Assembly: GCA_023263695.1 (NCBI GenBank)
Contig: JALQUZ010000001.1
Coordinates: 1 to 64,000 of the forward strand
Length of the DNA stretch: 64,000 nucleotides
From: Ilumatobacteraceae bacterium
Lineage (GTDB): Bacteria > Actinomycetota > Acidimicrobiia > Acidimicrobiales > Ilumatobacteraceae
Reading direction: 5' to 3'
Shown here: positions 53,313 to 63,146 of the stretch, one piece after another
Position numbering within the stretch: position 1 is the first letter of the stretch
Layout: every line of letters begins with the position of its first letter
Program-made: the position numbers and the translations under genes
The notes under the pieces: generated by a model
Told to the model about the DNA's origin: nothing
Database searches by the model: none
What the model saw: the letters and a program-made list of their open reading frames with translations, nothing else

Positions 53313-54021
53313 GAATGATCGCTTGTATTTTCGCCAACTGCTTTCGGGAACGGACTTCGCGAAACAAGACCAAATGGCTCATCAAATGGTCAATTTTGTC
53401 TACCTCATTGGCGATAAGGAGACGCGGGAGTGCGTAATTGTGGACCCGGCTTATGCAGTTGCTGAAATAGCAGACATCGTGCAGGAAGATGACATGAATC
53501 TGGTCGGCGCTCTTGGCACTCATTATCACCCCGACCACGTTGGTGGAAAGATGATGGGCTGGAACATTGAAGGCATTGCTTCGTTACTCGAAGTGAACGA
53601 GATCCCAATTCATATTCAAAAGAATGAAATCGAATGGGTAACGAAAACAACTGGTGTTTCGTCATCTCATCTCACAGCTCACGAAGGTGGCGATGTGGTG
53701 AAAGTTGGAGAAATTGAAATCACCATGCTCCACACGCCTGGTCATACTCCGGGAAGTCAATGTTTCCTTGTAGAAGGTAATTTGGTTTCCGGTGACACAT
53801 TGTTTCTCGAGGGCTGTGGACGCACTGATCTGCCAGGCTCGAATCCTGACGATATGTACGACAGCCTCCACATGCTCGCTTCCTTACCGGGTTACACCAT
53901 TGTGTACCCAGGTCACCGATATTCAGACCCAGCGTTTCTGGCCCTCGGGCAGGTACGTGAAAGTAATTATGTCTTTAAACCAACTTCTAAAGAGGGTTGG
54001 TTGCAATGGTTTGGTCAATGA
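53311..54021 (+). CDS. Metallo-beta-lactamase-fold hydrolase (glyoxalase II-like)
   Basis: 236 aa. The metal motif is ALGTHYHPDHVGGKMMGW (HxHxDH), followed by LHTPGHTPGSQCFLV, EGNLVSGDTLFLEGCGRTDL, and YPGHRYSD with the last His. The HTPGHTPG and CGRTDL segments resemble persulfide dioxygenase or glyoxalase II groups, so sulfur or thioester substrates are plausible. Start overlaps the divergent ProA-like start by two bases, so its transcript must be nearly leaderless. Confidence 0.87.
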   Translation: MNDRLYFRQLLSGTDFAKQDQMAHQMVNFVYLIGDKETRECVIVDPAYAVAEIADIVQEDDMNLVGALGTHYHPDHVGGKMMGWNIEGIASLLEVNEIPIHIQKNEIEWVTKTTGVSSSHLTAHEGGDVVKVGEIEITMLHTPGHTPGSQCFLVEGNLVSGDTLFLEGCGRTDLPGSNPDDMYDSLHMLASLPGYTIVYPGHRYSDPAFLALGQVRESNYVFKPTSKEGWLQWFGQ

Positions 54022-54028
54022 ACACAAC

Positions 54029-54766
54029 TCATTGAAACAATCCTGAGTACACGCTGCTGCATCCTGCTATTGCCAGTAACACCAACACTGCAATTCTAAA
54101 TTTGTCTGGTTGAACGCGATTACGAATGACTTTGCCAACAGTTACGCCAGCAATCATTGATGGTAAAACCGAAACAGCTAGCCAGATATCAGCCGTCCCA
54201 ATTTCACCAAAGATTGTGAAAAGCAGCAGGCCGTAAAAGCCGCTGATTAAAAAAATCATATTCAGCGTTGAACGAAACACATATGGCTCGCTCCTTCGCG
54301 CCTGAAGCGCAAACACTAAAGGAGGTCCATTAGTTGACGTTGACGTTAAGAGAAATCCGCTGACTACGCCCATGATCCAGTCAAGGCTGATGTGTGCTTC
54401 GCTGAGATCTCTTCCGCGAATCAACAACATCACACCGAGTAGTACCCCCACTCCAAGGAAAACCTTCAGCACATGTTGATCGGCATAAATAAACGCGACT
54501 AACCCCAATGGAGCTCCGATAAATGAAGCCCATAGAAATCGTTTTACTTGAACCTTGTCTTGATCGTGCCGAAGATCTCGATATTGGTACAGATTATTTG
54601 CCGTTCCAATAAGCGAGGCCAAGATGACCGCTCGATGCAAGCCGATCACCTGCATCATGATTGGAACCGACAGCAAAGCAAATCCGAAACCCACAACCGA
54701 CTGTGTGAAGGCTGTGGCTAAAACAATGAGGGCTACGCCGAAGAAAGCAAGGACAGAAACCTCCAT
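54029..54766 (-). CDS. TauE/SafE-family membrane permease
   Basis: 245 aa from ATG 54766, which shares one base with the TGA of the aminotransferase gene. About eight hydrophobic helices, for example VSVLAFFGVALIVLATAFTQ, SVVGFGFALLSVPIMMQVIG (the TauE signature at the N-terminal end of the first helix pair), and GVVSGFLLTSTSTNGPPLVF in the second half. This two-fold repeat marks the TauE family, which exports sulfite, sulfoacetate or other organic anions. Coupled to the aminotransferase, so it likely exports or imports an anion linked to that pathway. Confidence 0.85.
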   Translation of the reverse strand: MEVSVLAFFGVALIVLATAFTQSVVGFGFALLSVPIMMQVIGLHRAVILASLIGTANNLYQYRDLRHDQDKVQVKRFLWASFIGAPLGLVAFIYADQHVLKVFLGVGVLLGVMLLIRGRDLSEAHISLDWIMGVVSGFLLTSTSTNGPPLVFALQARRSEPYVFRSTLNMIFLISGFYGLLLFTIFGEIGTADIWLAVSVLPSMIAGVTVGKVIRNRVQPDKFRIAVLVLLAIAGCSSVYSGLFQ

Positions 54767-56112
54767 CACGACATCAGTTCTTCCACACATTGTGCAAATA
54801 CGGCTGTATGCAAATCAACATCGCTATCACTGTGAAATGGCGTCATGAGCGCCATGTTGTGAAATGGTGTTAACAAGATGCCTCGGTTCAATGCGTAGAG
54901 ATGCATGAACGACTCGAGAGAATCGTTTACCGATGCTGCCGCCTGCGCTCCATTTTGTGGATGATCGGCAAACCAGTATTCGGCTCGACAGCCAAGTTGC
55001 TGAACTGTCCACGGAAGCTTGTGGCGATCAATGGTGGCTTGCACGCCTGCACTCCAACGCATAGCCAAGGGAATCGCTATATCGAAATCCTCCTGACGTA
55101 GCGCATGCGTGAGTGTTGCGCGAATTGCTGCACCCGCCAGCGCGCTTCCACTCAATGTGCCACCGATACCAGAAACATCGAGATCGTGGCCATGCATCAG
55201 GTCTTCTACCCTCCGTGAAATCTCGGCAGACATTCCATAAGCGGCAACGGGTATTCCACCTCCGATGGTCTTACCGATCACCAACATGTCTGGTTCCACG
55301 CCCCACAATCGTGATGCTCCTTGTGGACCTGCGCAGATGGTGTGAGTTTCATCGAGGATAAATATGACTCCATATTTTTTGGTGAGTTGTCTTACGCCTT
55401 CTAAATATCCTTCTTGTGGCAACACAATTCCGATGTTGGTTAGTGCTGGTTCCATAAGTACGCATGCAATTTCTCCACCGGCGAGCGCTCGTTCCATTGC
55501 TGCTAGATCGTTGAATGGCACCGCAATTGTGGTAAGGCCTGGATGTATCTGCGGACCAATTGCCCCAGGGCGGCTGACCGTTTCCCCATTTCGATCCAAA
55601 ATGACAAGGGTTTCATCAACAGTTCCGTGATAGCACCAGTCATTCACCACAATTTTTGGCTTACCATTGAGTTGACGAGCAAGGCGCAAACTAAACCGAT
55701 TCGCATCAGTTGCACTCAGGCAGAACTGCCATTTACTCATTCCAAATCGATCCGTTAAATGATTAGCCACCCACGACAGATCCGCTGAAGGCAACATCGT
55801 GGTGAATCCTCGTTGGGACTGATGGGCTATCGCTTGAGAAATTGGTGCGTTGGCATGACCAGTCATAGAGCCGGTGTCACCTAAGCAAAAATCAACATAG
55901 GTATTGCCGTCAATGTCTACGATGCTGCCGCCCGCCGCACTATCGGCAATTATGGGAAATGGTCCCGCCCATCGTTTCATCCAGGGCATCGGCACTCCGC
56001 CCAATAACGCAGTTTGCGAGTTGAACGACTCTTCCCGTGATTGAGGATGTTTCTGAATGAACATTTCCACTTCAGCACCCATGAGTTCGGCAATTCGCAA
56101 TTCGTCGATCAT
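54766..56112 (-). CDS. Class III aminotransferase (glutamate-1-semialdehyde aminomutase-like family)
   Basis: 448 aa. PLP-binding features: SATDANRFSLRLARQLNGKP (substrate side), VIFILDETHTICAGPQGA (Asp that pairs with the ring nitrogen) and MLVIGKTIGGGIPVAAYGMS with the Schiff-base Lys. Opening WAGPFPIIADSAAGGSIVDI matches a GSAM-like subgroup often annotated as aspartate aminotransferase family. Substrate unresolved (beta-alanine, amino acid or taurine-like amines are possible). First gene leftward from a divergent spacer opposite the M20 hydrolase; coupled to the TauE-type permease. Confidence 0.85.
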   Translation of the reverse strand: MIDELRIAELMGAEVEMFIQKHPQSREESFNSQTALLGGVPMPWMKRWAGPFPIIADSAAGGSIVDIDGNTYVDFCLGDTGSMTGHANAPISQAIAHQSQRGFTTMLPSADLSWVANHLTDRFGMSKWQFCLSATDANRFSLRLARQLNGKPKIVVNDWCYHGTVDETLVILDRNGETVSRPGAIGPQIHPGLTTIAVPFNDLAAMERALAGGEIACVLMEPALTNIGIVLPQEGYLEGVRQLTKKYGVIFILDETHTICAGPQGASRLWGVEPDMLVIGKTIGGGIPVAAYGMSAEISRRVEDLMHGHDLDVSGIGGTLSGSALAGAAIRATLTHALRQEDFDIAIPLAMRWSAGVQATIDRHKLPWTVQQLGCRAEYWFADHPQNGAQAAASVNDSLESFMHLYALNRGILLTPFHNMALMTPFHSDSDVDLHTAVFAQCVEELMS

Positions 56113-56164
56113 CTCTTCATTCTTATTGATCCTCTGTTGAAGATGTTGCTTCTACACTGAATGC

Positions 56165-57400
56165 ATGTCAACGCTTCGGATAAATGGTCAACGCCTCATG
56201 GACCGTCTTATGGCTTTGGCGGCAATTTCACCTATTGAAGGGGGTGGAAATTGTCGTCTTGCATTGACTGATGACGACAAAGACGGGCGCGATCTCGTTG
56301 TTACTTGGATGAAGGATCTTGGTCTACACATATCGATTGACGTGGTCGGAAATATTATTGGCACGTGGAATGTTGGGCACGGTGCCCCAGTCATGACTGG
56401 ATCGCACATTGACACGGTGCGCACGGGTGGAAAATATGACGGCAACCTCGGAGTTCTCGCTGGGCTACAGGTGATCGAAACTCTCCAGCAAGCAGGTGTC
56501 GAACCGCAACGGCCATTCGCTGTTGGAGTGTTTACCGACGAAGAAGGAGCTCGATTTGCTCCTGACATGCTTGGTTCTCTGGTGTTCGTTGGTGGTCTTT
56601 CAGTCGAAGAAGCTCTAGACATTCGTGCAATAGATGGACCTCGGTTTGGTGACGAACTGGAACGCATTGGATATGCGGGCAACACTCCTTGCCCTCAAAG
56701 GCCTCCACACGCATTTGTCGAGCTTCACATTGAACAAGGTCCTTTGTTGGAGGCAAACAATGTACGTATTGGCGCGGTAACCGGAGTTCAGGGAATTTCC
56801 TGGCAAGAGCTAACCATCACCGGACAGAGCAACCATGCAGGAACAACCCCAATGCGATTGCGTAAGGATCCTGTCGTGGTGGTTGCCGAAGTTGCGAAGT
56901 TCCTCCACGATCTCGCTCTGCGTTTTGGTGGTGATCAAGTCTGCACGGTCGGCAAAATAGATATTCACCCGAGTTTGATCAATGTTGTTGCGGCAAAAGC
57001 AACCATGACACTCGATGTTCGTAATACTGACGAAACACTGCTCAAGCAAGCCGAACACGAAATAGGTCAATTCATTTCTGAAATAGCGCAGCGCGAAGGC
57101 GTCACCACTTCCGTTCGCACTCTCGCTCGTTTCGAACCCGTGCAATTCGATCAACGTGTAATTGACATTATTTTCCAACATGCGTCTGACCAAGGCAACT
57201 CGGTGCAGTACATGCCGTCAGGAGCCGGACATGATGCTCAAATGCTTGCTCGCGTTTGTCCTACTGCGATGATCTTCACACAGAGCAAAGATGGACTCAG
57301 TCATAATCCGGCCGAATACACCTCACCAGAAGACCTCGAGGCCGGTGCCAACATACTGTTGCAAACCATGTTGACTCTTGCTGATACCGATTTCTCGTAG
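56165..57400 (+). CDS. M20 amidohydrolase (N-carbamoyl-L-amino acid / ureidopropionase / allantoate amidohydrolase type)
   Basis: 411 aa, normal for hydantoinase/carbamoylase family. VMTGSHIDTVRTGGKYDGNL gives the first His and Asp, AVGVFTDEEGARFAPDMLGS the catalytic Glu pair, and FVELHIEQGPLLEANNVRIG the third His. GQSNHAGTTPMRLRKDP is the dimerisation-domain motif; PSGAGHDAQMLARVCPT the last. It hydrolyses N-carbamoyl or ureido groups to release ammonia and CO2, in pyrimidine, hydantoin or allantoin breakdown. First gene of the rightward catabolic run; which substrate cannot be told from motifs alone. Confidence 0.9.
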   Translation: MSTLRINGQRLMDRLMALAAISPIEGGGNCRLALTDDDKDGRDLVVTWMKDLGLHISIDVVGNIIGTWNVGHGAPVMTGSHIDTVRTGGKYDGNLGVLAGLQVIETLQQAGVEPQRPFAVGVFTDEEGARFAPDMLGSLVFVGGLSVEEALDIRAIDGPRFGDELERIGYAGNTPCPQRPPHAFVELHIEQGPLLEANNVRIGAVTGVQGISWQELTITGQSNHAGTTPMRLRKDPVVVVAEVAKFLHDLALRFGGDQVCTVGKIDIHPSLINVVAAKATMTLDVRNTDETLLKQAEHEIGQFISEIAQREGVTTSVRTLARFEPVQFDQRVIDIIFQHASDQGNSVQYMPSGAGHDAQMLARVCPTAMIFTQSKDGLSHNPAEYTSPEDLEAGANILLQTMLTLADTDFS

Positions 57401-57442
57401 CTCGTTCTATCCAACAACTCATGAACAATTAGGCTCATCATC

Positions 57443-58369
57443 ATGGCACGAATCGTTACTGTCGCAGCAGCTCAACTTGGTCCTATTCAGCGTGAAGACT
57501 CGCGCGCTTCATGTGTAGATCGAATGATCGATTTGCTGCACCAGTCTGCTGCGGCTGGATGCGACGTAGTGGTGTACCCCGAACTTGCTCTCACCACGTT
57601 TTTTCCACGTTGGTTTGTGCCAGATATTCGCGAAGCCGACCACTGGTATGAGACTTCGATGCCTAACAATGACACTCAACCTTTGTTTGACGAAGCTAAG
57701 CGGTTGAACATTGGTTTTTCTCTGGGTTACGCCGAACTCACGCCAGATGGTCAGCGATTCAATACCCAAATTCTCGTAGAGAAAGATGGATCAATCGTTG
57801 CCAAGTATCGCAAGGTGCACATTCCTGGGCACGAAAAACATGAACCAGACCGACCATTTCAACATGCAGAACGCTATTACTTCACTCCGAGCAATGAAGG
57901 TTTCGGCGTGTGGAAAGCTTTTGGCGGTCGAGTCGGAATGATGATTTGTAATGACCGCCGCTGGCCAGAAACGTATCGCGAGATGGGGTTGCAGGGAGTT
58001 GAAATGATCCTGTGCGGATACAACACACCGTTGCATTACGTTCCGGATCCATCACAAGACGCGCTTGCTGGTTTCCACAATGCCCTCGTCATGCAAAGTG
58101 GTGCGTACCAAAACGGAACCTTCGTGGTCGGAGTTGCCAAAGGTGGAGTTGAAGAGGGCGTTGACAGCCTTGCTGACTCAAGCATTATTGGCCCATCGGG
58201 AGAAATTTTGGCTAAAACGAGATCTAACGGCGACGAGATTGCCGTAGCCGCCTGCGATTTAGATTGGTGCTACCAGTACAAGAACACCTTGTTTGATTTC
58301 GACCGGTATCGACGGCCCGAGGTCTATCAACGAATCACGGGTCAACGGGGTGCAATCGTCGCCGACTAG
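57443..58369 (+). CDS. Nitrilase superfamily N-carbamoyl-D-amino-acid hydrolase-like
   Basis: 308 aa, near the 304 aa of classic D-carbamoylases. CN-hydrolase triad: Glu in VVYPELALTTFFPRWF, Lys in VAKYRKVHIPGH and Cys in MMICNDRRWPETYREMGLQG. The block HEKHEPDRPFQHAERYYFTP fits the D-carbamoylase group. Releases free D-amino acid (or a related amine) from N-carbamoyl precursors. It follows the M20 gene by 42 bases and precedes the molybdenum hydroxylase by 80 bases; the D-carbamoylase name is a family-level inference. Confidence 0.88.
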   Translation: MARIVTVAAAQLGPIQREDSRASCVDRMIDLLHQSAAAGCDVVVYPELALTTFFPRWFVPDIREADHWYETSMPNNDTQPLFDEAKRLNIGFSLGYAELTPDGQRFNTQILVEKDGSIVAKYRKVHIPGHEKHEPDRPFQHAERYYFTPSNEGFGVWKAFGGRVGMMICNDRRWPETYREMGLQGVEMILCGYNTPLHYVPDPSQDALAGFHNALVMQSGAYQNGTFVVGVAKGGVEEGVDSLADSSIIGPSGEILAKTRSNGDEIAVAACDLDWCYQYKNTLFDFDRYRRPEVYQRITGQRGAIVAD

Positions 58370-58378
58370 AGCGAGCTT

Positions 58379-58395
58379 TTTTACATTCTGTAAAA
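58379..58395. promoter_or_regulatory. 17-base palindrome upstream of the molybdenum hydroxylase gene
   Basis: TTTTACA-TTC-TGTAAAA, perfect 7-base arms with 3 bases between, in the 79-base gap between the nitrilase stop (58369) and the hydroxylase ATG (58449). A tight AT-rich dyad of this size fits the operators of GntR/FadR-like or TetR-like regulators, which often control N-heterocycle catabolism. The lack of a loop argues against a terminator. The regulator is not in the window. Confidence 0.5.
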
Positions 58396-58448
58396 CCCAA
58401 ACCCAATAGGTGTATGGTAAACCTAGCAATCGGGCAAAGGGAGCGGTC

Positions 58449-61034
58449 ATGGAAGACACAATGGTGCAGTTTGTAGCCAATGGCGTCCCCGTCAGCGTGC
58501 GAGGGAATCATCCCCACCTGCTTTCGGCCCTCCGTGAAGAACTCAATATCACATCACCTAAAGATGGCTGCTCGCCGAGCGGCCAGTGTGGATGTTGCAC
58601 GGTTTTCGTCAATGGTAAAGCAGTGGTTAGTTGTCAGACCAGTTTGGAAAAGGTTGCTGGCGGTGAAGTGACCACGCTCGAAGGAATTGAAGAAACGGAA
58701 CGTAAAAAATACTCCGATGCATTCGCTGCGTGCGGAGGCTTGCAGTGTGGTTTCTGTATTCCCGGAATCGTTGTGCGTGCAAAAGCGCAAGTGGACAAAA
58801 AGGGCGCGAACCTTAAGCGCGATGATATGGCGCGCCACCTTGGTGCGCATCTCTGTCGATGCACCGGCTATGTAAAAGTTTTGGATGCCATCGAGATGGT
58901 TGCACAGGGGTTAACACCAGTATTGCCTCAAGTTGGTGGAATTGGATCACGAAGCGTCAAGTACGAAGCACATCAACTTGCACTCGGCGATCGTGGATAC
59001 GTTGACGACATTCGTGTTGATGGCATGTTGCATGCTTCACTGCATTTCACAAAGCATGCTCGTGCAAAGGTCATTGGTATTGACAGCACGAAAGCGCTCG
59101 CCATGGAAGGAGTCACTGCGGTCTTCACGGCAGAGGACATTCCTGGCGATCTGATGGTCGGCATCATCTACAAAGATTGGCCCGTCATGATCCCCGTCGG
59201 AGGGTACACGTCGTATGCAGGCGATGTACTTGCCATCGTTGTCGCCAACGATCGCATTACCGCTCGCGCAGCAGCTGAGTTGATTGAAGTGCAATACGAA
59301 GTTCTGCAGCCAATCACCAATCCACGCATCGCTATGGCAAATAGTGAAATCGCTGTATGGAAAACCACGTCCAATGTGTTGAGCACAAGTTCGTATAAAC
59401 GCGGAGACGTTGATTCTGCTTTTGCATCGTGTGCGCATATCGTCGAACAAGACTTCAGTACTCAACGCATTGAGCACGCGTTTCTTGAACCCGAAAGCAC
59501 ATTGGCGGTCCCTTCGGAAGATGGAACAAGACTTCACGTTTATTCAGGCGGACAAGGTATTTGGGATGACCGCAACGACATAGCCAATGTGCTCGCGATT
59601 TCGAATGATCAGGTGACGGTCGAGCTCATAACGAATGGTGGCGCCTTCGGAGGCAAGGAAGACATGAGTAATCAAGCTCATGCTTCATTAGCCGCGTGGC
59701 TACTTCAGGTTCCCGTGAAGTGCACGTTGTCGCGTGAAGAAAGCTTCCTCATGCACGCCAAACGCCACCCAATTGATATGTCCTACAAAATTGGCTGCGA
59801 TGAGCAGGGCAAAATCCTCGCACTGCATGTGCGTGCAATTGGCGACAGCGGTGCATACGCAAGCGTTGGAATGAAAGTGCTCGAGCGCATGGCTGGACAC
59901 GCCAGTGGTCCGTATCACGTTCCAAACATTGACGTTGAGGCAATCGCCGTTCGTACCAATAACCCCGTGTGTGGTGCATTCCGCGGCTTCGGTGCCAACC
60001 AAGCGCAATTCGCAATGGAAGGCGTACTCGATCGGCTGGCTGAAAAGGTTGGCATTGATGGTTGGGCTATTCGTCGCGCGAATGTGATCATGCCTGGCAT
60101 GGTGTGGGGTCCTGGACAAATCATGGACGATGGTTGCCTTGGCGCATCGAAATGCCTCGATGCCATCAAACCCGCATACGACGCTGCTCGTGCATCCGGT
60201 AAAGCAATAGGCCTTGGACTTGGTTTGAAAAACAGTGGACTAGGCAATGGTTTCAAAGAGATCACTCGAGCCGTAGTGCACTTCAAACATGATGGACGAA
60301 TTGAAGTGCGTCATGGTTGGACCGAAATGGGCCAAGGCATCAATACTGTTGCTCAGCAAGTTGCGGTAGAGGAACTCGGTGTGGATGGCTCGTTGATCGA
60401 TGTCATCGTTGACACGACTCGCGAACTCGGACTTGGTCAAACCACTGGGTCACGCGGAACCCTCATGGGTGCTGGAGCGGTAAAGGCTGCGTGTGAAGCC
60501 GCTCGAGAAGCGAGTTGCGCTATCGGAGTTGACCATGTCGGCGAATACCGAGTGGACTGGACAACCAAACTTGGCGAGCCGGGTGTAGAGAATCCGATCA
60601 TTCACTCAACATTTGGATATGCAGCTCAACTGGTTATCGTCGATCGCGAAGACGGAAAGATTGAACACGTTGTAGCCGCTCACGACGTCGGACGCGCAGT
60701 TAATCCACAACTCTGTGAAGGTCAGATTGAGGGATCAGTTCACATGGGACTTGGCTACGCACTGAGCGAAGACTTCCCTAGTGACCCTGAAACTGGTTTC
60801 CCGACGAATAGAACGTTACGCAGCCTGGGCATTCTTCGAGCAAAAGATGTTCCAAAGATTTCCGTACAACTCGTTGAATCGGCTCAACCGAATTCTCCGT
60901 ATGGCATCAAGGGTGTTGGCGAAATTGGACTTGTGCCAACAGCTGGCGCTGTTGCTGCTGCGTTACACGATTTTGACGGAGTGTGGCGATCGAAGCTCCC
61001 TATGAAACGTGAAGACTTGAGTTCTGAGGATTAA
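58449..61034 (+). CDS. Fused 2Fe-2S / molybdopterin hydroxylase (xanthine dehydrogenase family, XdhD-like)
   Basis: 861 aa from ATG 58449, with a good AAAGGGAG site 6 bases ahead. N-terminal 2Fe-2S domain: CSPSGQCGCCTVFVNGKAVV (first cluster) and CGGLQCGFCIPG ... CRCTGY (second, ~80-160). The molybdopterin domain (~175-861) has GGAFGGKEDMSNQAHASLAA, GAFRGFGANQAQFAMEG and the active-site GVGEIGLVPTAGAVAAAL Glu. Fusion of the two parts resembles E. coli XdhD (YgfN). It should hydroxylate a purine or other N-heterocycle with water as oxygen donor. The FAD subunit is separate at 63147; an SsnA-like gene adjoins, as in the E. coli ygf cluster. Confidence 0.9.
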   Translation: MEDTMVQFVANGVPVSVRGNHPHLLSALREELNITSPKDGCSPSGQCGCCTVFVNGKAVVSCQTSLEKVAGGEVTTLEGIEETERKKYSDAFAACGGLQCGFCIPGIVVRAKAQVDKKGANLKRDDMARHLGAHLCRCTGYVKVLDAIEMVAQGLTPVLPQVGGIGSRSVKYEAHQLALGDRGYVDDIRVDGMLHASLHFTKHARAKVIGIDSTKALAMEGVTAVFTAEDIPGDLMVGIIYKDWPVMIPVGGYTSYAGDVLAIVVANDRITARAAAELIEVQYEVLQPITNPRIAMANSEIAVWKTTSNVLSTSSYKRGDVDSAFASCAHIVEQDFSTQRIEHAFLEPESTLAVPSEDGTRLHVYSGGQGIWDDRNDIANVLAISNDQVTVELITNGGAFGGKEDMSNQAHASLAAWLLQVPVKCTLSREESFLMHAKRHPIDMSYKIGCDEQGKILALHVRAIGDSGAYASVGMKVLERMAGHASGPYHVPNIDVEAIAVRTNNPVCGAFRGFGANQAQFAMEGVLDRLAEKVGIDGWAIRRANVIMPGMVWGPGQIMDDGCLGASKCLDAIKPAYDAARASGKAIGLGLGLKNSGLGNGFKEITRAVVHFKHDGRIEVRHGWTEMGQGINTVAQQVAVEELGVDGSLIDVIVDTTRELGLGQTTGSRGTLMGAGAVKAACEAAREASCAIGVDHVGEYRVDWTTKLGEPGVENPIIHSTFGYAAQLVIVDREDGKIEHVVAAHDVGRAVNPQLCEGQIEGSVHMGLGYALSEDFPSDPETGFPTNRTLRSLGILRAKDVPKISVQLVESAQPNSPYGIKGVGEIGLVPTAGAVAAALHDFDGVWRSKLPMKREDLSSED

Positions 61035-61036
61035 CG

Positions 61037-62107
61037 ATGACGAACATCACGCCGGGGATGGTCTGCGCCCATCACCATCTCTACAGCTCACTTGCTCGCG
61101 GGATGCCAGCGCCACATGGCAAGACTGATTCGTTTATTTCAATTCTCGAAAATATTTGGTGGCGCATAGACGCCGCACTCGATCTCGACATGATCTATTG
61201 GTCAGCAGCGCTCGGAGCCGCTGAGGCGCTCGCAAGCGGAACCACGTGCATCATCGATCATCATGAATCGCCACATGCAATTGAAGGTTCACTAGCAACA
61301 ATCGCCAAAGCATGCCGAGATGTCGGCGTGCGTGTGAATGCCTGTTATGGCGTAACTGATCGATGGGATAACGCTGGAGTCATGCACAACAGTGTCGATG
61401 CCTCAACGCGGATGACCACCGGTGCACGACGCGGACTCGATGAAGGACTTGCATTCATCAAAAGCGGTGGTCGCGGCATGATCGGAGTTCACGCAGCGTT
61501 CACCTGTGGAGACGAGACATTGCACGAAGCTGCATCGCTTGCAGAATCACTCGGTGTGGGAGTACATGTTCACGTCGCTGAAGGTGTAGACGATATAGAT
61601 GCGGGTAAGCGGCTTGAACATATTGCCAAAGAAAATTGGTTACTCATTCATGCGGTGCATTTGGATCGACAGTTGCTTGGGTCCATAGTCCACAACCCTC
61701 GTTCGAATATGAATAATTCTGTTGGTTACGCCAAACCTTCAACGCGAACCAACAACATTCTTCTTGGCACTGATGGCATTGGGGCCAACATGATGGAAGA
61801 AGCTCGACTCGCCTATGTTCGGTTACGCGAATTTGACATCAATGCCGACCCAACGGTTGTTGATGGTTGGCTTCAGAACAACTACTCGCTGTTTCCAGAA
61901 GCTAAACACGACAAAGTGGTGTGGTCGTACGACAACATGTCGAGCCCGTGGCATACCGCATTCACAACCGAGACACATGTTATTTCCGTTGAAGTTGATG
62001 GCGAGAAATTGTACGAAGAAGGCAAATTGATGCGAATGGACATCCAGGAAATTCGCGCAAAAGCAAACGAACAAGCACAGCGTTTATTTGAAAGGTTGGA
62101 AGCATGA
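61037..62107 (+). CDS. SsnA-like amidohydrolase lacking the N-terminal beta-sandwich
   Basis: 356 aa; SsnA and related chlorohydrolases are about 440 aa. The gene opens directly with [20 protein letters not shown] (the HxH metal motif after the usual PGLIN strand), so the ~55-60 residues of composite beta-sandwich that normally precede it are missing. The rest is complete: [43 protein letters not shown] and the returning strands [18 protein letters not shown]. Possibly an aminohydrolase on a purine or pterin-like ring. Starts 2 bases after the hydroxylase stop. Confidence 0.82.
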   Translation: MTNITPGMVCAHHHLYSSLARGMPAPHGKTDSFISILENIWWRIDAALDLDMIYWSAALGAAEALASGTTCIIDHHESPHAIEGSLATIAKACRDVGVRVNACYGVTDRWDNAGVMHNSVDASTRMTTGARRGLDEGLAFIKSGGRGMIGVHAAFTCGDETLHEAASLAESLGVGVHVHVAEGVDDIDAGKRLEHIAKENWLLIHAVHLDRQLLGSIVHNPRSNMNNSVGYAKPSTRTNNILLGTDGIGANMMEEARLAYVRLREFDINADPTVVDGWLQNNYSLFPEAKHDKVVWSYDNMSSPWHTAFTTETHVISVEVDGEKLYEEGKLMRMDIQEIRAKANEQAQRLFERLEA

Positions 62108-63144
62108 GTATTCCCGCGGCAGCAATGAACCCACAGACCGGTAAAGCCCGTATGGCGATCTATTTGCAGGATGCGCACCCAATTCGTGAAGGCATGGCCT
62201 TCGCGCAGTACGCGGAATCAAAAGGATTCGAAGCGGTGTGGCAAGCAGAAAGCAGGCTGGTTCGTGAGGCGACGGTGCCAATGGCGGCTTTTGCTTCGGT
62301 GACCAACAAGATCAAAGTTGGATCTGGAGTTGTGGACTGTTGGAGTCGCAACCCTGCCCGACTTGCAGCAACTTTTTCGACTCTTGATGACCTCGCTCCC
62401 GGACGCGTGATATTGGGAATCGGAGCATGGTGGGACCCGCTGGCACAGAAAGTAGGAATCTCACGCGCTAAGCCGCTGCGCGCCATGCGCGAGATCGTTA
62501 CCGTCGTTCGTGCATTGCTGCACAATGAAAATGTCACCTTCAATGGTGAATTTGTGCATTTTGATGGAATTGAACTCGATTACGTCTACCAAGACCGTCG
62601 ACCAAAGGATGTTCCGATTTATATCGGCGCAACTGGAATGCAAATGATGGAGCTCACGGGCGAAATTGCTGATGGTGTCGTACTGAACTATCTGGTGTCC
62701 CCTGACTACAACAAGCAAGCAATTGAGGCATTGCAAAATGGTGCGGACAAAGCTGGTCGAAATCTTGCAGATATCGATCGACCTCAATTGGTGGTGTGCA
62801 GCGTTCATGAAGACCGTCAAACAGCCTTAGATATGGCTCGCGAAATGGTGACGCAATATCTTGGTCAGCAGCCTCACATTATGAAGGCTTCGGGAGTTCC
62901 CCAATCATTGCTCGACAAAGTTGGTGAACTACTTACTTGGCCAGCGACACATGAACAGGTAACCGCCGCTTCAAAGCTGGTGCCGGATGAAATCGTACAA
63001 ATGCTTACTGCTAGTGGAACTCCAGCCGAGGCCCGTGAACAAGTTCGTCATTATTTGAACAACGGTGCGACGTGTCCAATTCTGTATCCACTCGGTGACG
63101 TGCACGCCATGATTGATGCATTCGCTGATTGGGATGGCAATTAA
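62104..63144 (+). CDS. LLM class flavin-dependent (F420-type) oxidoreductase
   Basis: 346 aa, ATGA overlap with the preceding gene. The LLM pattern is clear: [79 protein letters not shown] and [20 protein letters not shown]. The TIM barrel resembles F420-dependent methylene-H4MPT reductase-like proteins, which use F420 or FMN. In this operon it may reduce or oxygenate the ring product of the hydroxylase; the substrate is not evident. Confidence 0.87.
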   Translation: MSIPAAAMNPQTGKARMAIYLQDAHPIREGMAFAQYAESKGFEAVWQAESRLVREATVPMAAFASVTNKIKVGSGVVDCWSRNPARLAATFSTLDDLAPGRVILGIGAWWDPLAQKVGISRAKPLRAMREIVTVVRALLHNENVTFNGEFVHFDGIELDYVYQDRRPKDVPIYIGATGMQMMELTGEIADGVVLNYLVSPDYNKQAIEALQNGADKAGRNLADIDRPQLVVCSVHEDRQTALDMAREMVTQYLGQQPHIMKASGVPQSLLDKVGELLTWPATHEQVTAASKLVPDEIVQMLTASGTPAEAREQVRHYLNNGATCPILYPLGDVHAMIDAFADWDGN

Positions 63145-63146
63145 CT

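Noticed and set aside
59037..59537. 166-codon open frame on the minus strand
   Set aside because: Antisense to the molybdenum hydroxylase gene; no recognisable domain.
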